37,757 nt of DNA from Pseudomonadota bacterium (GCA_005777235.1 SXND01000173.1:1-37757); one strand, 5' to 3'. Counted from the first letter of the stretch, positions 23,408 through 32,287 are shown. Translations and numbers: made by a program. Notes: generated by a model from the sequence alone, not told the origin.

Positions 23408-24454
23408 TTATTGCAGTTGGAAGGTGTTGAAATCTTCGGCTAAGCGCTGCTTTGTCACAGGATTGACGATGCGGCAATGAAACCCATAGGTGCCACGTGG
23501 AAAGGCCGCTGTGACAGTGAACAGGGGGATGGGTCCAAGATTCCGATTGGCCCCCGCTGCGAGGATCGTCTTGATGTCCGCGAGAGGGTTCGGGAACCGG
23601 ACAGGCGCAAACGTAGGAATCTCAAGCCACGTGCCCAGTTCGATAGGCAGTGGTACCGCACTGGGATTGGTCAGGCGCATGACCTGAGCAATCACCTGCT
23701 CGCCGTTGATAAAGCTGGTTTTGTTCAACTGTATATCGCAGCCAGGGGCCTGGCCAGCCCAGTCGATGGCATTGGCCACCAAGCGTCCGTAGTTTGCATT
23801 GCTCATCTCACCCGAGCCCATGCGTGTAGAGAACTGCAGCACGCGGCCAGCCCCTGCCTACCAGCCGATCAGTCCCGGGCTGTTAAATCCTGAATTCTGG
23901 TAAAAAACGGTAGCTCCTACCTGTGGCACAAACTCGGTCTCCCCCCCTCCAATATTATCAGCCGAGAAAGAAAACTGCGCCGGGAGGCCACTGTTGAGAA
24001 GTGGATCAGGCGTGTCCTGCGTGTAAATGAGAGTAGGAGTACTGGAAAAGTTGCTGCTGGGCAGTGCCGGGAAAATAGTGCTCAAGACGGCAAATTCACC
24101 ACCACTTCGCTTGTAGACCGTCCACTCACTGGTGACCAGGCCCTTCCCGGCAGAGACGAAGTTCACCAGGGCCGTCTGGCCAGCCAGCGGCATATCACCC
24201 GCATTCCAGTTCAGGTTCGCCAGCAGAAGTACGACATGCTTCCCGGTAAGGCCAGGGCCAGTGAAGTTGATATATTGCGGACCAATGGTGACGACATGCC
24301 CGTGGAATTGGAGCACTGTTTTCGTCTGCTGGTCCAACGTTGTGTTCCCGCTGGAGAGCAACAAGACGGCTTTGGCCGACACCTCACCAGCCAGAGCCCA
24401 GGCGAGGATGACTACTCCTAAAATTCCCCCCCACCCATCTTTTCCATACGTCAC
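23408..24454 (-). pseudogene. Secreted protein with a GATase-like domain, interrupted by one TAG
   Basis: From a GTG at 24454 (VTYGKDGWGG) there is a signal-type hydrophobic segment (ILGVVILAWALAGEVSAKA), then VLLLSSGNTTLDQQTKTVLQ, KHVVLLLANLNWNAGDMPL, LVNFVSAGKGLVTSEWTVYK and AGAGRVLQFSTRMGSGEMSN, a layout like the class-I-glutamine-amidotransferase/ThuA-like fold without an evident catalytic Cys. A C-terminal beta domain follows (CDIQLNKTSFINGEQVIAQV to RLAEDFNTFQLQ). The only lesion is a TAG at 23858-23860 after NSPGLIGW, where a Gln codon CAG (one base change) would be natural. The start is weak; upstream frames to 24595 exist. Function unknown. Confidence 0.65.
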
Positions 24455-24689
24455 GATGTTCCATCCAACATCTCCTCTACGATGGCTATGTGCAGGATGC
24501 GCTTGATCATTCCACGCGGCTCTCGCTGTGAGAGGCGTGGCAATTCTTGGCAATGCGCGATGGTACGTATCGCATAATCTTCTTGGTGAAGTCAATGGTA
24601 TATTCTTGACACATCGGAGGTGAGTGCTCTAGGCCTCACCATTCACTCATGGCGCTGCCGGCCTAGCTCACCGGTATGACCTCAGTGGC
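24455..24689. other. Short intergenic region
   Basis: Upstream of the leftward gene ending at 23408. No clear promoter on the minus strand beyond a weak TTGACT element; nothing else recognised. Confidence 0.3.
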
Positions 24690-24847
24690 CATCTACGGCA
24701 CCGCTGGCGTCGCCAACCGGAGTTTCATCAGCGGTATCAGGCTTTGTCCGCCGGAGAGGAGTTTCGCCTCCGTGCCATGTTTGTGCCAGAGCGCAAAGGC
24801 TTCGGGCAAGGTCGTAGGAGCAAAATACGCAAATGGGGGGGGATCAT
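24690..24847 (-). pseudogene. FAD-binding subunit of a molybdenum hydroxylase (CoxM-like), N-terminal remnant
   Basis: A strong GGGAGGTAAGG site precedes ATG 24847. The product would start MIPPPFAYFAPTTLPEAFAL, then WHKHGTEAKLLSGGQSLIPL and MKLRLATP, exactly the N-terminus of CoxM/CutM-type FAD subunits (AGGQSLIP is the FAD pyrophosphate loop). The ATG is put out of frame by one base in a run of eight C (24835-24842), and the gene stops after LRLATPAVP instead of continuing for ~230 residues. Confidence 0.75.
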
Positions 24848-25403
24848 GTAGCCTTACCTCCCACTGGGTACTATGGTGCGATACCATCTGCCCAATCATA
24901 GGGAGGAAAAGAACTCCAGACACCTCCCTGCTGGTTCCTATGATAAAAACACCTGCTACGTCTGTCAAGAACAGGCCACGGTTTTTTTCTCCTCTCGCAC
25001 CAAGAAAGTCCACATGCACCGTATCTCATTCCCAGTCGCCTGCTGCGCGCTGGGCCACCCTGCAGAGGCCAGAGCACGCGGAGCGTCTGCGCACAAGCCC
25101 CCACCACAGCGTGGGAGACCACAAAGGGATAGCCGGATCCTTTATATTTTATAAACTATATTTACTAGTTCTTTCATCCCATAATGTTAACTGAAAGATA
25201 CAGAGCGCAGGTAAATAACAGGTAAATGGCAGGTAGCCGCCAGGTATGGTGTTGTGGAAGTGGTTATCCTCTTGTCGTAGGTTGCAGAGAAGACGTGGGG
25301 GGTGTCCACCGTCCAGGAGCGCAGCGCGATATCTCGACCCTAGGTCGTATCTGTCGTCTTGGAGGACTGGGCACAGACCGAGGAAAGCTTTCAGGAGGGT
25401 CTT
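24848..25403. other. Intergenic region without gene
   Basis: Between the leftward CoxM remnant and the rightward amidase. The middle (about 25140-25200) is AT-rich. A set of four regularly spaced CAGGTA words lies at 25208-25246 (separate entry). No convincing open frame or promoter otherwise. Confidence 0.4.
25208..25246 (+). promoter_or_regulatory. Four CAGGTA repeats at exact 11-bp intervals
   Basis: CAGGTA occurs at 25208-25213, 25219-25224, 25230-25235 and 25241-25246, each 11 bases after the last, i.e. on one face of the helix. This suggests a binding array for a DNA-binding protein upstream of the amidase gene at 25404; no binding protein is identified. Confidence 0.45.
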
Positions 25404-26108
25404 ATGGCAAGCGCAGCAGTCAAAGGGATTCAGCAAGCGCTGAAGGACAAAGGTTTCGATCCGGGCGAGGTGGATGGCATCTGGGGGCGCAACACCATCG
25501 CTGCAGTCAAGCGATTCCAGGCGCAACATGGTCTGGAAGTCGATGGGGTGGTTGGCCCGAAGACCACCACCGCGCTCTTCGCGGGCGCTCCCCAGTCGGC
25601 ACCAACTACCGGCCCATTACTGCCTTGGTTTACAGAAGCCAGGAATCTGGTGGGCACCAAGGAAGTCCTGGGCTCTAAGAACAACCCGGTCATTATGGAT
25701 TGGGCGACAGACCTTGACATCCGCTACGCCGGGGATGATATCCCGTGGTGTGGACTGTTCGTTGCACACTGTATTGGATCGACATTACAGGCGGAGGTTC
25801 TTCCAGGGAATCCATTGGGTGCGCGACAATGGGAAGCCTTCGGGTCGACCACGACGCCCCGCCTCGGCGCGGTCATGGTGTTTTGGCGTACATCGCTGGC
25901 GAGTGGCAAAGGTCATGTCGGTTTCTACGTGGGTGAGGACGATACCGCGTATCAGATCCTGGGCGGCAACCAATCTGACAACGTGTGTCTGATGTGGGTG
26001 GCCAAGGACCGCTTCCGCAGTGCACGCTGGCCCAAAACCGCCGCCTCGCTGACCAGCAGTCCGGTCCGCAAAAACCGGCATGAGGGTCTTTCAACGAACG
26101 AAGCATAA
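25404..26108 (+). CDS. Peptidoglycan-binding TIGR02594-type amidase/endolysin-like protein
   Basis: ATG 25404 (AGGAGGG six bases upstream); the frame is open from 25359 but that start has no site. The 234 residues consist of an N-terminal peptidoglycan-binding type-1 domain (VKGIQQALKDKGFDPGEVDG then IWGRNTIAAVKRFQAQHGL, VVGPKT; about 5-60) and a CHAP/NlpC-like catalytic domain with Cys in DIPWCGLFVAHC, GAVMVFWR, and His in GKGHVGFYVGEDD. TIGR02594 proteins are predicted cell-wall hydrolases common in prophages and bacteria. No signal peptide and no holin or other phage gene nearby; a domesticated phage lysin or a toxin-like hydrolase are both possible. Confidence 0.85.
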   Translation: MASAAVKGIQQALKDKGFDPGEVDGIWGRNTIAAVKRFQAQHGLEVDGVVGPKTTTALFAGAPQSAPTTGPLLPWFTEARNLVGTKEVLGSKNNPVIMDWATDLDIRYAGDDIPWCGLFVAHCIGSTLQAEVLPGNPLGARQWEAFGSTTTPRLGAVMVFWRTSLASGKGHVGFYVGEDDTAYQILGGNQSDNVCLMWVAKDRFRSARWPKTAASLTSSPVRKNRHEGLSTNEA

Positions 26109-26242
26109 GGCCGGCAAGCCTCGGCGCCATCCCCATACACCCGCAGCGAGAGCATACGAGAGCGGTCGCCATGACGGGGCACCCCGTCGTGGCAAGGGGA
26201 TGCGCCAGCAACTGTGGGCCTTGGCAACATGGAGCAGCGGCG

Positions 26243-27121
26243 TCAGGGCGTCTCCGGCACTTTGGCGGCCAGCACAAGATACATCGTACTCTCAGCTGTG
26301 ACGTCTTCGCCGCGCCAGTTCCCGTAGACCATGGCAGGCTGCATACCGGCCTCCGTGAGCATGTCACAGAGTTCAGGCAGGGCGTAGGATTGGCCGCTGA
26401 CTCCGAAGGTGTGCACGGCACCTGTACGGGCATCACAAATAAAATCCCGTCTGGCATACATCTTAGTGTCGCTGTAATAAAAATATTCGGTGAGGACCAG
26501 TTGCGGGAAACGTCCTGCGATAAAATCGCGCCCGACCCACCATTCTTGCTCACCGTCCAGCATGGCAAAGAAATCTGGGGCATAGACATCCAGCACAAAC
26601 ATGCCGCCGGGGCGCAGGCTACGGCTGACGCGCCGTAACACCTTGGTAGCGTCTTGGCGCGTCATCTCGGTAAAACAGCCGAAGATGAACGTCACCGCAT
26701 CGAACGCCGCCTCGTAGGCCATGGAGCGCACATCACCCTCGACGAACTCCACCTGCAAGCCCGCCTTGCGTGCCCGTTGCTGCGCGGCGCTAATCGCTGC
26801 TGGTCCGAGGTCAATCCCGGTCACCACCGCACCACGGCGTGCCATGGCCAGGCTGTGCCGTCCACCCCCGCAGGCAATATCCAGAATGCGCTGACCCGGA
26901 CGCAGCAAGCCCCACTGTTCCAGGCACGTCATCTCGCGTTGCGTATGACGCTGGGAACGCGTGGCGGTGCGTAAAAAGTGTTGACTAAACCCCGGGTCAT
27001 CCCAGGGCAGGGAGCCCAGGTCGACAAATGGCTGTGGCCGTGGTTGCCGCTGCGCGATCCTCTGCAGGCCGTCAAGAAGTGGGGTGGTCACGTCAAGCAG
27101 TACTCCTGAGTGCGGCATCAT
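26243..27121 (-). CDS. Class I SAM-dependent methyltransferase
   Basis: The frame starts at two adjacent ATGs (27121/27118) with a GAGGAG that abuts them too closely; a GTG at 27091 with CAGGAG 11 bases upstream is an alternative. About 280-292 residues: motif I ILDIACGGGRHSLAMA, acidic end of strand 2 VVTGIDLGPAAISAAQQ, motif II region EFVEGDVRSMAYEAAFDAV, and post-motif RSLRPGGMFVLDVYAP, then the large insert (QEWWVGRDFIAGRF, LTEYFYYSDTKMYARRDFI) typical of the small-molecule methyltransferases with a lid domain. It follows the NIPSNAP gene by 51 bases. The substrate is unknown. Confidence 0.88.
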   Translation of the reverse strand: MMPHSGVLLDVTTPLLDGLQRIAQRQPRPQPFVDLGSLPWDDPGFSQHFLRTATRSQRHTQREMTCLEQWGLLRPGQRILDIACGGGRHSLAMARRGAVVTGIDLGPAAISAAQQRARKAGLQVEFVEGDVRSMAYEAAFDAVTFIFGCFTEMTRQDATKVLRRVSRSLRPGGMFVLDVYAPDFFAMLDGEQEWWVGRDFIAGRFPQLVLTEYFYYSDTKMYARRDFICDARTGAVHTFGVSGQSYALPELCDMLTEAGMQPAMVYGNWRGEDVTAESTMYLVLAAKVPETP

Positions 27122-27172
27122 CTCCTCACGCTCCCATGTCGTGGGTACGAAACGGGAGCGCCGTACGACGGG

Positions 27173-27493
27173 TTACTGAATCACCGACTTGGGGGTGGCT
27201 TCAATGCGGGTGACTTTGATCTGCTCGCGGAACAACATGTCGGGTACTTGCGGAGCGATGTAGGTCTTCCAGTGGTCGCTCTCGTAGACAGCTTTATAGA
27301 GCTGCTCTTTCTGGGCCTCGCTCTCGAAGCGACGAATCCAGACATACAGATCGTCTTCTTCTTGGCCGACAAAACTGCCGAGGATGACCATCCCTTTGGC
27401 GACCTGAAAGGGGATAATCTCCTCTTCCATAAATTTCACCCACTTTTCGCGCTGGCCTGGCTTGGTACGATACTGTCGTAATTCAAAAAACAT
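27173..27493 (-). CDS. NIPSNAP-family protein
   Basis: ATG 27493 (AAGGAG six bases upstream). The 106 residues give the NIPSNAP ferredoxin-like pattern: MFFELRQYRTKPGQREKWVK, FMEEEIIPFQVAKGMVILGS, FVGQEEDDLYVWIRRFES, and LYKAVYESDHWKTYIAP. Bacterial NIPSNAPs are dimeric alpha/beta-barrel proteins often encoded beside oxidoreductases; no reaction is established. Here it lies between an LLM monooxygenase (127 bases upstream) and a methyltransferase (51 bases downstream), all leftward. Confidence 0.88.
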   Translation of the reverse strand: MFFELRQYRTKPGQREKWVKFMEEEIIPFQVAKGMVILGSFVGQEEDDLYVWIRRFESEAQKEQLYKAVYESDHWKTYIAPQVPDMLFREQIKVTRIEATPKSVIQ

Positions 27494-27620
27494 GCTGGGC
27501 TCCTTCGGCGATGGAACGCTGCAAGTCATGGAGGTAGGTGTCGACATCTACCTCCTGTCTGCGTATCTTCCCTATCAGAAACGTCTCATGGGTGCAAGAG
27601 GGGCCAGCGCACCTCCAGGT

Positions 27621-28640
27621 TTAGCGCAGGCGCGGGAACACCTCTTTCTCCAAAGCGCGGCACAGTGCATCGGGCCGGCGATAGCTCGCTTCATCACGCC
27701 ACCAGATCGCATCAATATCCAGGGCAGCCAGCTCCTGCACGCGGTCGGCGATTTCTGCGCCGGAACCGACACACACCATGGCCTCGACCGCCGCATCCGA
27801 CACAAAAGTCGAGGCGCGCTGCGCTTCGTCCCAATCCACCGCATGCCCCAGGTCGGGATACGGACGGGGGAAAGTGCCGGTCACCTCGGGCGGCTCTGGG
27901 AGGCCAGCGAGGCGCAGCAGGGCGCGGGCGTGCTCGTGGCGGTAGTAGCTGGCGGCACATGGACGCATGTGGGCAATGGCACGTGCCTTATTGTCGTCCA
28001 CCATGGCGTTGGCGACGATAATCCGGCGCACACTATGCGGTGCACGCCCCGCCTGTTGTTCCCCGGCGGCAATGCGCTCCAGCGCCCAGGCCACCGACCC
28101 CGGCGATGCACCGACGTGAATGAGCACCCCGTCAGCGATGGCCCCGGCCATTTCCAGCATCTTCGGTCCCGACGCGGCCAGATAAATGGGGAGACGCGGA
28201 TGCGCCGTCGGCAGGGTAATTTCTAAGCCACCCAGTTCTGTAGTCTGGCCCTGAAACACACTGCGCCACAGCGCCGTGGCCCGTCGCATGCTGGCCATGG
28301 TCGCAGCTTTCTGGCCAATGATGTACGCCGAGCTATAGCCGGTGCCGACCACTAGATCAGCGCGGCCGTTGGAGGTTTCGTCCAGCGTCAGGATGGCGCT
28401 GGCGGTGGTGACCGGATGGCGGGTCAGCGGATTCGTCACGCCAGGGCCGAGGCGTAAAGTGCGCGTGGTCATGGCCGCGCAGGTGAGGTGGCCATAGACG
28501 TCACGCCAACGCCCGGCCAGCAGGGGGGTATCTGGCATCCAGAGGAAAGCGAAACCCGCCCCCTCGACTTGCACCGCATACTCGGCGGTCTCTTGAGGCG
28601 TACCAGTGGTGGGAACACGTAGGCCAAAGCTGAGCGTCAC
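27621..28640 (-). CDS. LLM-class oxidoreductase (F420/flavin-dependent, Mer-like)
   Basis: The start is GTG 28640, eight bases after AAGGAG (VTLSFGLRVPTTGTPQETAE); the open frame upstream overlaps the ribosome-binding site. The 339 residues show the Mer/LLM pattern: GAGFAFLWMPDTPLLAGRW, TRTLRLGPGVTNPLTRHPVT, DETSNGRADLVVGTGYSSAY, HPRLPIYLAASGPKMLEMAG, IADGVLIHVGASP. Related enzymes are 5,10-methylene-tetrahydromethanopterin reductases and F420-dependent dehydrogenases; whether FMN or F420 is used cannot be told. It is 27 bases after the DUF4845 gene and probably cotranscribed with it. Confidence 0.9.
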   Translation of the reverse strand: MTLSFGLRVPTTGTPQETAEYAVQVEGAGFAFLWMPDTPLLAGRWRDVYGHLTCAAMTTRTLRLGPGVTNPLTRHPVTTASAILTLDETSNGRADLVVGTGYSSAYIIGQKAATMASMRRATALWRSVFQGQTTELGGLEITLPTAHPRLPIYLAASGPKMLEMAGAIADGVLIHVGASPGSVAWALERIAAGEQQAGRAPHSVRRIIVANAMVDDNKARAIAHMRPCAASYYRHEHARALLRLAGLPEPPEVTGTFPRPYPDLGHAVDWDEAQRASTFVSDAAVEAMVCVGSGAEIADRVQELAALDIDAIWWRDEASYRRPDALCRALEKEVFPRLR

Positions 28641-28667
28641 GCACGGACTCCTTGTTGAGTGCAACGA

Positions 28668-29036
28668 TTATCGTAGTACGGTGCTTTTGTGAAACGACAT
28701 CACGAGATCAACGTTCCCTACCAACGACACACGGGCTTCGTAATCAATTTTAATGGTGACATCCTTGCCCGTCTTGAGAATCTTCACGTCCTCTTTCTGG
28801 ACACTACTGATATTGTTGATATCGAAACGCTTCCGAAGTAGGTTGTAGATGTCGCCCGGCGAGCGCTCCTGTATCTCCGCCTCTTTCCGCAGCGACCCGA
28901 GTGCATCACCGACACTAAAGGCTTCGAGGTACGCGGGCGCCATTTTCATCCCCACGTAGATGAAAAAAGCCACCGGCACCAGAATGAGCACGAAACCGAC
29001 TGCCGTTATGCCAGCCTGCTTAGGAGCTTTGCGCAT
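28668..29036 (-). CDS. DUF4845 membrane-anchored protein
   Basis: ATG 29036 (AGGA five bases upstream). The 122 residues are basic at the N-terminus (MRKAPKQAG), have one transmembrane helix (ITAVGFVLILVPVAFFIYVG, about 10-29), and a periplasmic part (MAPAYLEAFSVGDALGSLRK, LLRKRFDINNISSVQKEDVK, VTIKIDYEARVSLVGNVDLV). This is the DUF4845 pattern, often encoded beside signal peptidase LepB in proteobacteria; here that neighbour is absent. Function unknown. It is divergent from the hydrolase at 29228. Confidence 0.85.
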   Translation of the reverse strand: MRKAPKQAGITAVGFVLILVPVAFFIYVGMKMAPAYLEAFSVGDALGSLRKEAEIQERSPGDIYNLLRKRFDINNISSVQKEDVKILKTGKDVTIKIDYEARVSLVGNVDLVMSFHKSTVLR

Positions 29037-29227
29037 AGGAGTTCCTAATGGATGAGAGATGTGTGGTCTCGGCAGTGGCCAAGATGTAGCTATTGTACGT
29101 GTCGTCCTGAAGTACTGCAAGAAACGTTTTGCACCTCTCTCAGGGCTGTGGCATCATCCCGACTGGCCAGGAAATGTGGGCCTCTGTGGCACCAGGCAGG
29201 GCATCGTATCGTTGCGGAGGAGGCAGG

Positions 29228-29845
29228 ATGGATACCAAGGTGACTTTTCCATCGGGCGACTTAACCTTAGAGGGGCGTCTCTGGCAGGCCACGGGCCAGA
29301 GGGATATGGCGGTTTTGTTGTGCCATCCCCATCCCTTGCGTGGTGGGAACATGTACAGTAACGTCATCTCGGCAGTGGCGGAAGCGCTGTGGCCACAGGA
29401 CATCACGACGCTGCGCTTCAATTTTCGGGGCACTGGCGCGAGTACCGGCGTGCATGGCGATGGCGCGACCGAAGGGGCGGATGTCGCGGCCGCGGTGGCG
29501 TATGTGCTCCAGCAAAAGCCGGTGTCGCGCCTCGTGGTGGTCGGCTATTCGTTTGGCGCTGGCGTGGGGCTCCTCGCTGGTGCCGCTGATGCCAGGGTCA
29601 GTGCGCTGGTGGGCATTGCTCCCCCGGTCGAGCGCCGGGATTTTTCCCCGCTCCATACGTGCGTCAAACCCAAATTGTTTGTGGCGGGGGACCGGGATCA
29701 CGTCTGCCCCGTGCCAACCTTGCAAGAGTTAGTCAAGCACTGCCCCGAGCCGACCAGCCTCACCCTGGTGCCCGGCGCGAACCATTTCTTTGGTGGACGT
29801 GAGAGCGAAGTTGCCGAGGCCGTGGTGACGTTTATTCTGTCGTAG
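29228..29845 (+). CDS. Alpha/beta hydrolase (HPHP-type, dienelactone-hydrolase-like)
   Basis: ATG 29228 after GGAGGAGGCAGG; the upstream extension is not supported. The 205 residues have the HPHPLRGGNMYSNV oxyanion block (33-46), NFRGTGASTG, nucleophile Ser108 in VVVGYSFGAGVGLL, likely acid Asp157 in VAGDRDHVCP, and His186 in VPGANHFFGG. This compact cytoplasmic hydrolase family (COG2945-like) acts on unknown ester or thioester substrates. The next gene, 111 bases downstream, is a second alpha/beta-fold protein. Confidence 0.9.
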   Translation: MDTKVTFPSGDLTLEGRLWQATGQRDMAVLLCHPHPLRGGNMYSNVISAVAEALWPQDITTLRFNFRGTGASTGVHGDGATEGADVAAAVAYVLQQKPVSRLVVVGYSFGAGVGLLAGAADARVSALVGIAPPVERRDFSPLHTCVKPKLFVAGDRDHVCPVPTLQELVKHCPEPTSLTLVPGANHFFGGRESEVAEAVVTFILS

Positions 29846-29956
29846 ACGACGCGGAGACTGCTGGCCCCTGCGGCAGACACGCCGTGTGGGGAGTTGCGCG
29901 GTCTCTGCCGCTCTGCGACCATCAGACAGGCGTACGGCGCCACAGAGCGAGGAAGT

Positions 29957-30847
29957 ATGCGCTGGTTTCACGAAGCCGTCGATCGTCTGCATGGCGCCGT
30001 CCTTTCTCGACTGGTGCCGCCGGTGTTTCGGCAGGGCCTGGATTCTCCCGCCTGGACGGCGCACCTGGCGGCGACGCAGGTGTCCCTGCCGGTCCTGACC
30101 GCGAGGCGACACTATACGATTACCACACCCACGGTGGTCGGAACGGTGACCGCCGGGTTCCAGGTACGCTGGGGGCCACGGCCAGACGTGCCGGTCATCG
30201 TGTATCATCATGGCATCGCCGAAATGCCCTACGATAAAAGTTTTCGTGGCATTTGCCGTGGGATGCTCCCCACCCAGGCCCACCTGGTTGCGATACGTGC
30301 CCCGTTCCATCGTACCTGGCTGGATGTGCGCTCAGGCCTGAGCACGCTGGCCCATTTTATGGCGATGTGCGCTGTGGCCGTGCAGCTAGGCGAGGCCGTC
30401 CGCCAAGCCGTGCTGGCTCGTGGGGCACGTGGCAGTCTGGTCGCCGGGCTCAGTCTAGGGGGCTTTCTCACCATACTGCATCATCTGCAGTTTGGCACGG
30501 CGAACGGGTACGTCCCTTTGCTGGCGGGGCCTGATTTGGCCCATGCGCTGCTGGCGACGCATTGGCGGCGTTGTCTGGCCGCGCCGCCTCTGACCCACCC
30601 GGGGCCTGTACAGGCGCTCCTCGATTGGCGCCAGGCGTTCCAGGTGAGTGACACCCGCCGGGTGCGGCCGCTGTTGGCGCGCTATGATCGGACGATGCCG
30701 TATGCGTATCACGCGGCCTGCTATGCTGACAGTGGTGTGCCCGTCGTCACCATCGCACGTGGGCACATGACCGGTTCGCTGGCCTTCGCAGCACTCCGGG
30801 CGCACGTGCTGGCGTGTATGCAAGGGCTGGGCCCTCTTAAAGGCTAA
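29957..30847 (+). CDS. Alpha/beta-hydrolase-fold protein, function unknown
   Basis: ATG 29957 with GAGGA five bases upstream. The 296 residues look like an alpha/beta hydrolase: VPVIVYHHGIAEMPYDKSFR (His-Gly oxyanion region), HLVAIRAPFHRTWLDVRSGL, and a nucleophile elbow LVAGLSLGGFLTILHHLQFG (Ser in GLSLGG). A late VPVVTIARGHMTGSL could supply the catalytic His. I do not recognise the subfamily. It ends 16 bases before the D,D-carboxypeptidase start, so the two are probably cotranscribed. Confidence 0.75.
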   Translation: MRWFHEAVDRLHGAVLSRLVPPVFRQGLDSPAWTAHLAATQVSLPVLTARRHYTITTPTVVGTVTAGFQVRWGPRPDVPVIVYHHGIAEMPYDKSFRGICRGMLPTQAHLVAIRAPFHRTWLDVRSGLSTLAHFMAMCAVAVQLGEAVRQAVLARGARGSLVAGLSLGGFLTILHHLQFGTANGYVPLLAGPDLAHALLATHWRRCLAAPPLTHPGPVQALLDWRQAFQVSDTRRVRPLLARYDRTMPYAYHAACYADSGVPVVTIARGHMTGSLAFAALRAHVLACMQGLGPLKG

Positions 30848-30863
30848 AAAGGAGTATTAGGTC

Positions 30864-32183
30864 ATGAATGCCGTACGACACCGCCGCGTCTTTGTTGTGC
30901 TGGCGTGTGCTGGCTTGCTTGGTCTGTTGACGGCCTCGTTGCACGCCCAAAGCCGGGGCAAACCAGCCGAGCCCCCTCCGAAAGCGGTAGAACCAGCCAT
31001 GGTGGCGCGTGCTGATGGGCCGACCGTGAATGCCAAAAGCGCTGTCCTAATGGAAGGCGCCAGCGGGCAAATTTTGGCGTCACAGAATAAGGATGAGAAA
31101 ATGCAGCCCGCGTCGTTTGTCAAGGTCTTAACACTCTATGTGGTGTATGACCTGATGCGGAGCGGGAAACTGAAACTGACGGATGAGATCCCCATCAGTA
31201 AGAAAGCCTGGGAAACCGGTGGTTCCAAGATGTATGTGGAACTAGGATCCAAAGTCGTGCTGGAAGAGCTCATCAAAGGCATTGCCGTGGTGTCGGGGAA
31301 TGATGCCTGTGTGGCGGTGGCAGAACATGCGGCGGGCAGCATCGAAACCTTTGTGCAATGGATGAACGAGACGGCGGGCAAACTCGGTATGAGCAATAGT
31401 CACTTTGAAAACCCGCACGGCTTGCCCAATACCCTGCAATACACCACTGCTCACGATATGGCCACGTTGACCCAGCGCTATATCACAGAGTTCCCCGATG
31501 CGCTGAAAGTGCACTCGATCCTGGAATACACCTTCTCCGGGATTCGCCAGGATAACCGTAACACATTGCTGCGCAAAGATGCCTCCGTCGATGGCCTGAA
31601 AACTGGCTTCGTGGCGGAGTCCGGCTATCACCTCATCGCTACGGCCAAGCGCGAGGAGCGGCGCTTAATCGCGGTGATCATGGGCACCAAGAATCGCGCC
31701 ATCCGGGCCGACGCAGCGCTCAAACTCCTCAATTATGGCTATCACAGCTTTGCCTTTGTCTCCCTGTTCCAGAAGGGGCAGGTGCTCTACGAGTTGCCAG
31801 TCTGGAAAGGGCAAAGCAACACCGTGCGCGTCGTGCCTGGCGGTGAAGGCATGATTGTGCTCCCGATCGATCAGAAGAATAAGCTGGTGCATGAGAAAAC
31901 AGTGCCCGAGTTCATGGTCGCGCCGATTGCCAAACAGCAAGAGATCGGCACCTATGTGGTCAAAGTAGGTTCCACGGTGATCCGCTCGATTCCCCTGGTG
32001 GCAGAGGTGGAGGTGCCCAAAGCTGGCTTTGTGAAAGTGCTCTGGCACAGCCTTATGTACTTTTTTGGGCGTGTGAAAATTGTGACCTATATACTCGCCG
32101 CGGTCGGGCTTCTTGGGCTCATATGTCTTGGTCTGATCTTGTTCATCAGGGCCAGGCGGCCACGCTCGTCGCTGCGTTACTGA
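30864..32183 (+). CDS. dacA: D-alanyl-D-alanine carboxypeptidase (PBP5/DacA-type, peptidase S11)
   Basis: ATG 30864 with AAGGAG about ten bases upstream. The 439 residues begin with a signal peptide (RRVFVVLACAGLLGLLTASL, cleavage near LHA) and contain the three penicillin-binding motifs: SxxK as Ser84-Phe-Val-Lys87 in MQPASFVKVLTLYVVYD, SGN at 144-146 (VVSGNDACVAVAEHAAG), and KTG at 246-248 (VDGLKTGF). A C-terminal PBP5-like beta domain follows, then a single transmembrane helix (about 406-430, IVTYILAAVGLLGLICLGLI) where E. coli PBP5 uses an amphipathic helix. It trims the terminal D-Ala from peptidoglycan stem peptides in the periplasm. Confidence 0.93.
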   Translation: MNAVRHRRVFVVLACAGLLGLLTASLHAQSRGKPAEPPPKAVEPAMVARADGPTVNAKSAVLMEGASGQILASQNKDEKMQPASFVKVLTLYVVYDLMRSGKLKLTDEIPISKKAWETGGSKMYVELGSKVVLEELIKGIAVVSGNDACVAVAEHAAGSIETFVQWMNETAGKLGMSNSHFENPHGLPNTLQYTTAHDMATLTQRYITEFPDALKVHSILEYTFSGIRQDNRNTLLRKDASVDGLKTGFVAESGYHLIATAKREERRLIAVIMGTKNRAIRADAALKLLNYGYHSFAFVSLFQKGQVLYELPVWKGQSNTVRVVPGGEGMIVLPIDQKNKLVHEKTVPEFMVAPIAKQQEIGTYVVKVGSTVIRSIPLVAEVEVPKAGFVKVLWHSLMYFFGRVKIVTYILAAVGLLGLICLGLILFIRARRPRSSLRY

Positions 32184-32287
32184 GCGCCAGCAACGTCGTG
32201 GCGGCCTTTGACAGGCATTCAGGCACAGGCTATGCTGCGCGCGAGCTGGGGCAGCGCGCCACATGAGCCGTATGATGGAGATCACGT

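Noticed and set aside
8637..23860. Recoding of TAG as a sense codon, suggested by in-frame TAGs at 8637, 13023 and 23858
   Set aside because: Intact genes in the window use TAG as their normal stop (GMC oxidoreductase, ABM protein, enoyl-CoA hydratase, 592-1905 gene), and two of the three interrupted genes have further lesions.
25404..26108. Prophage
   Set aside because: Only one lysin-like gene; no capsid, terminase, integrase, holin or tail genes are present.
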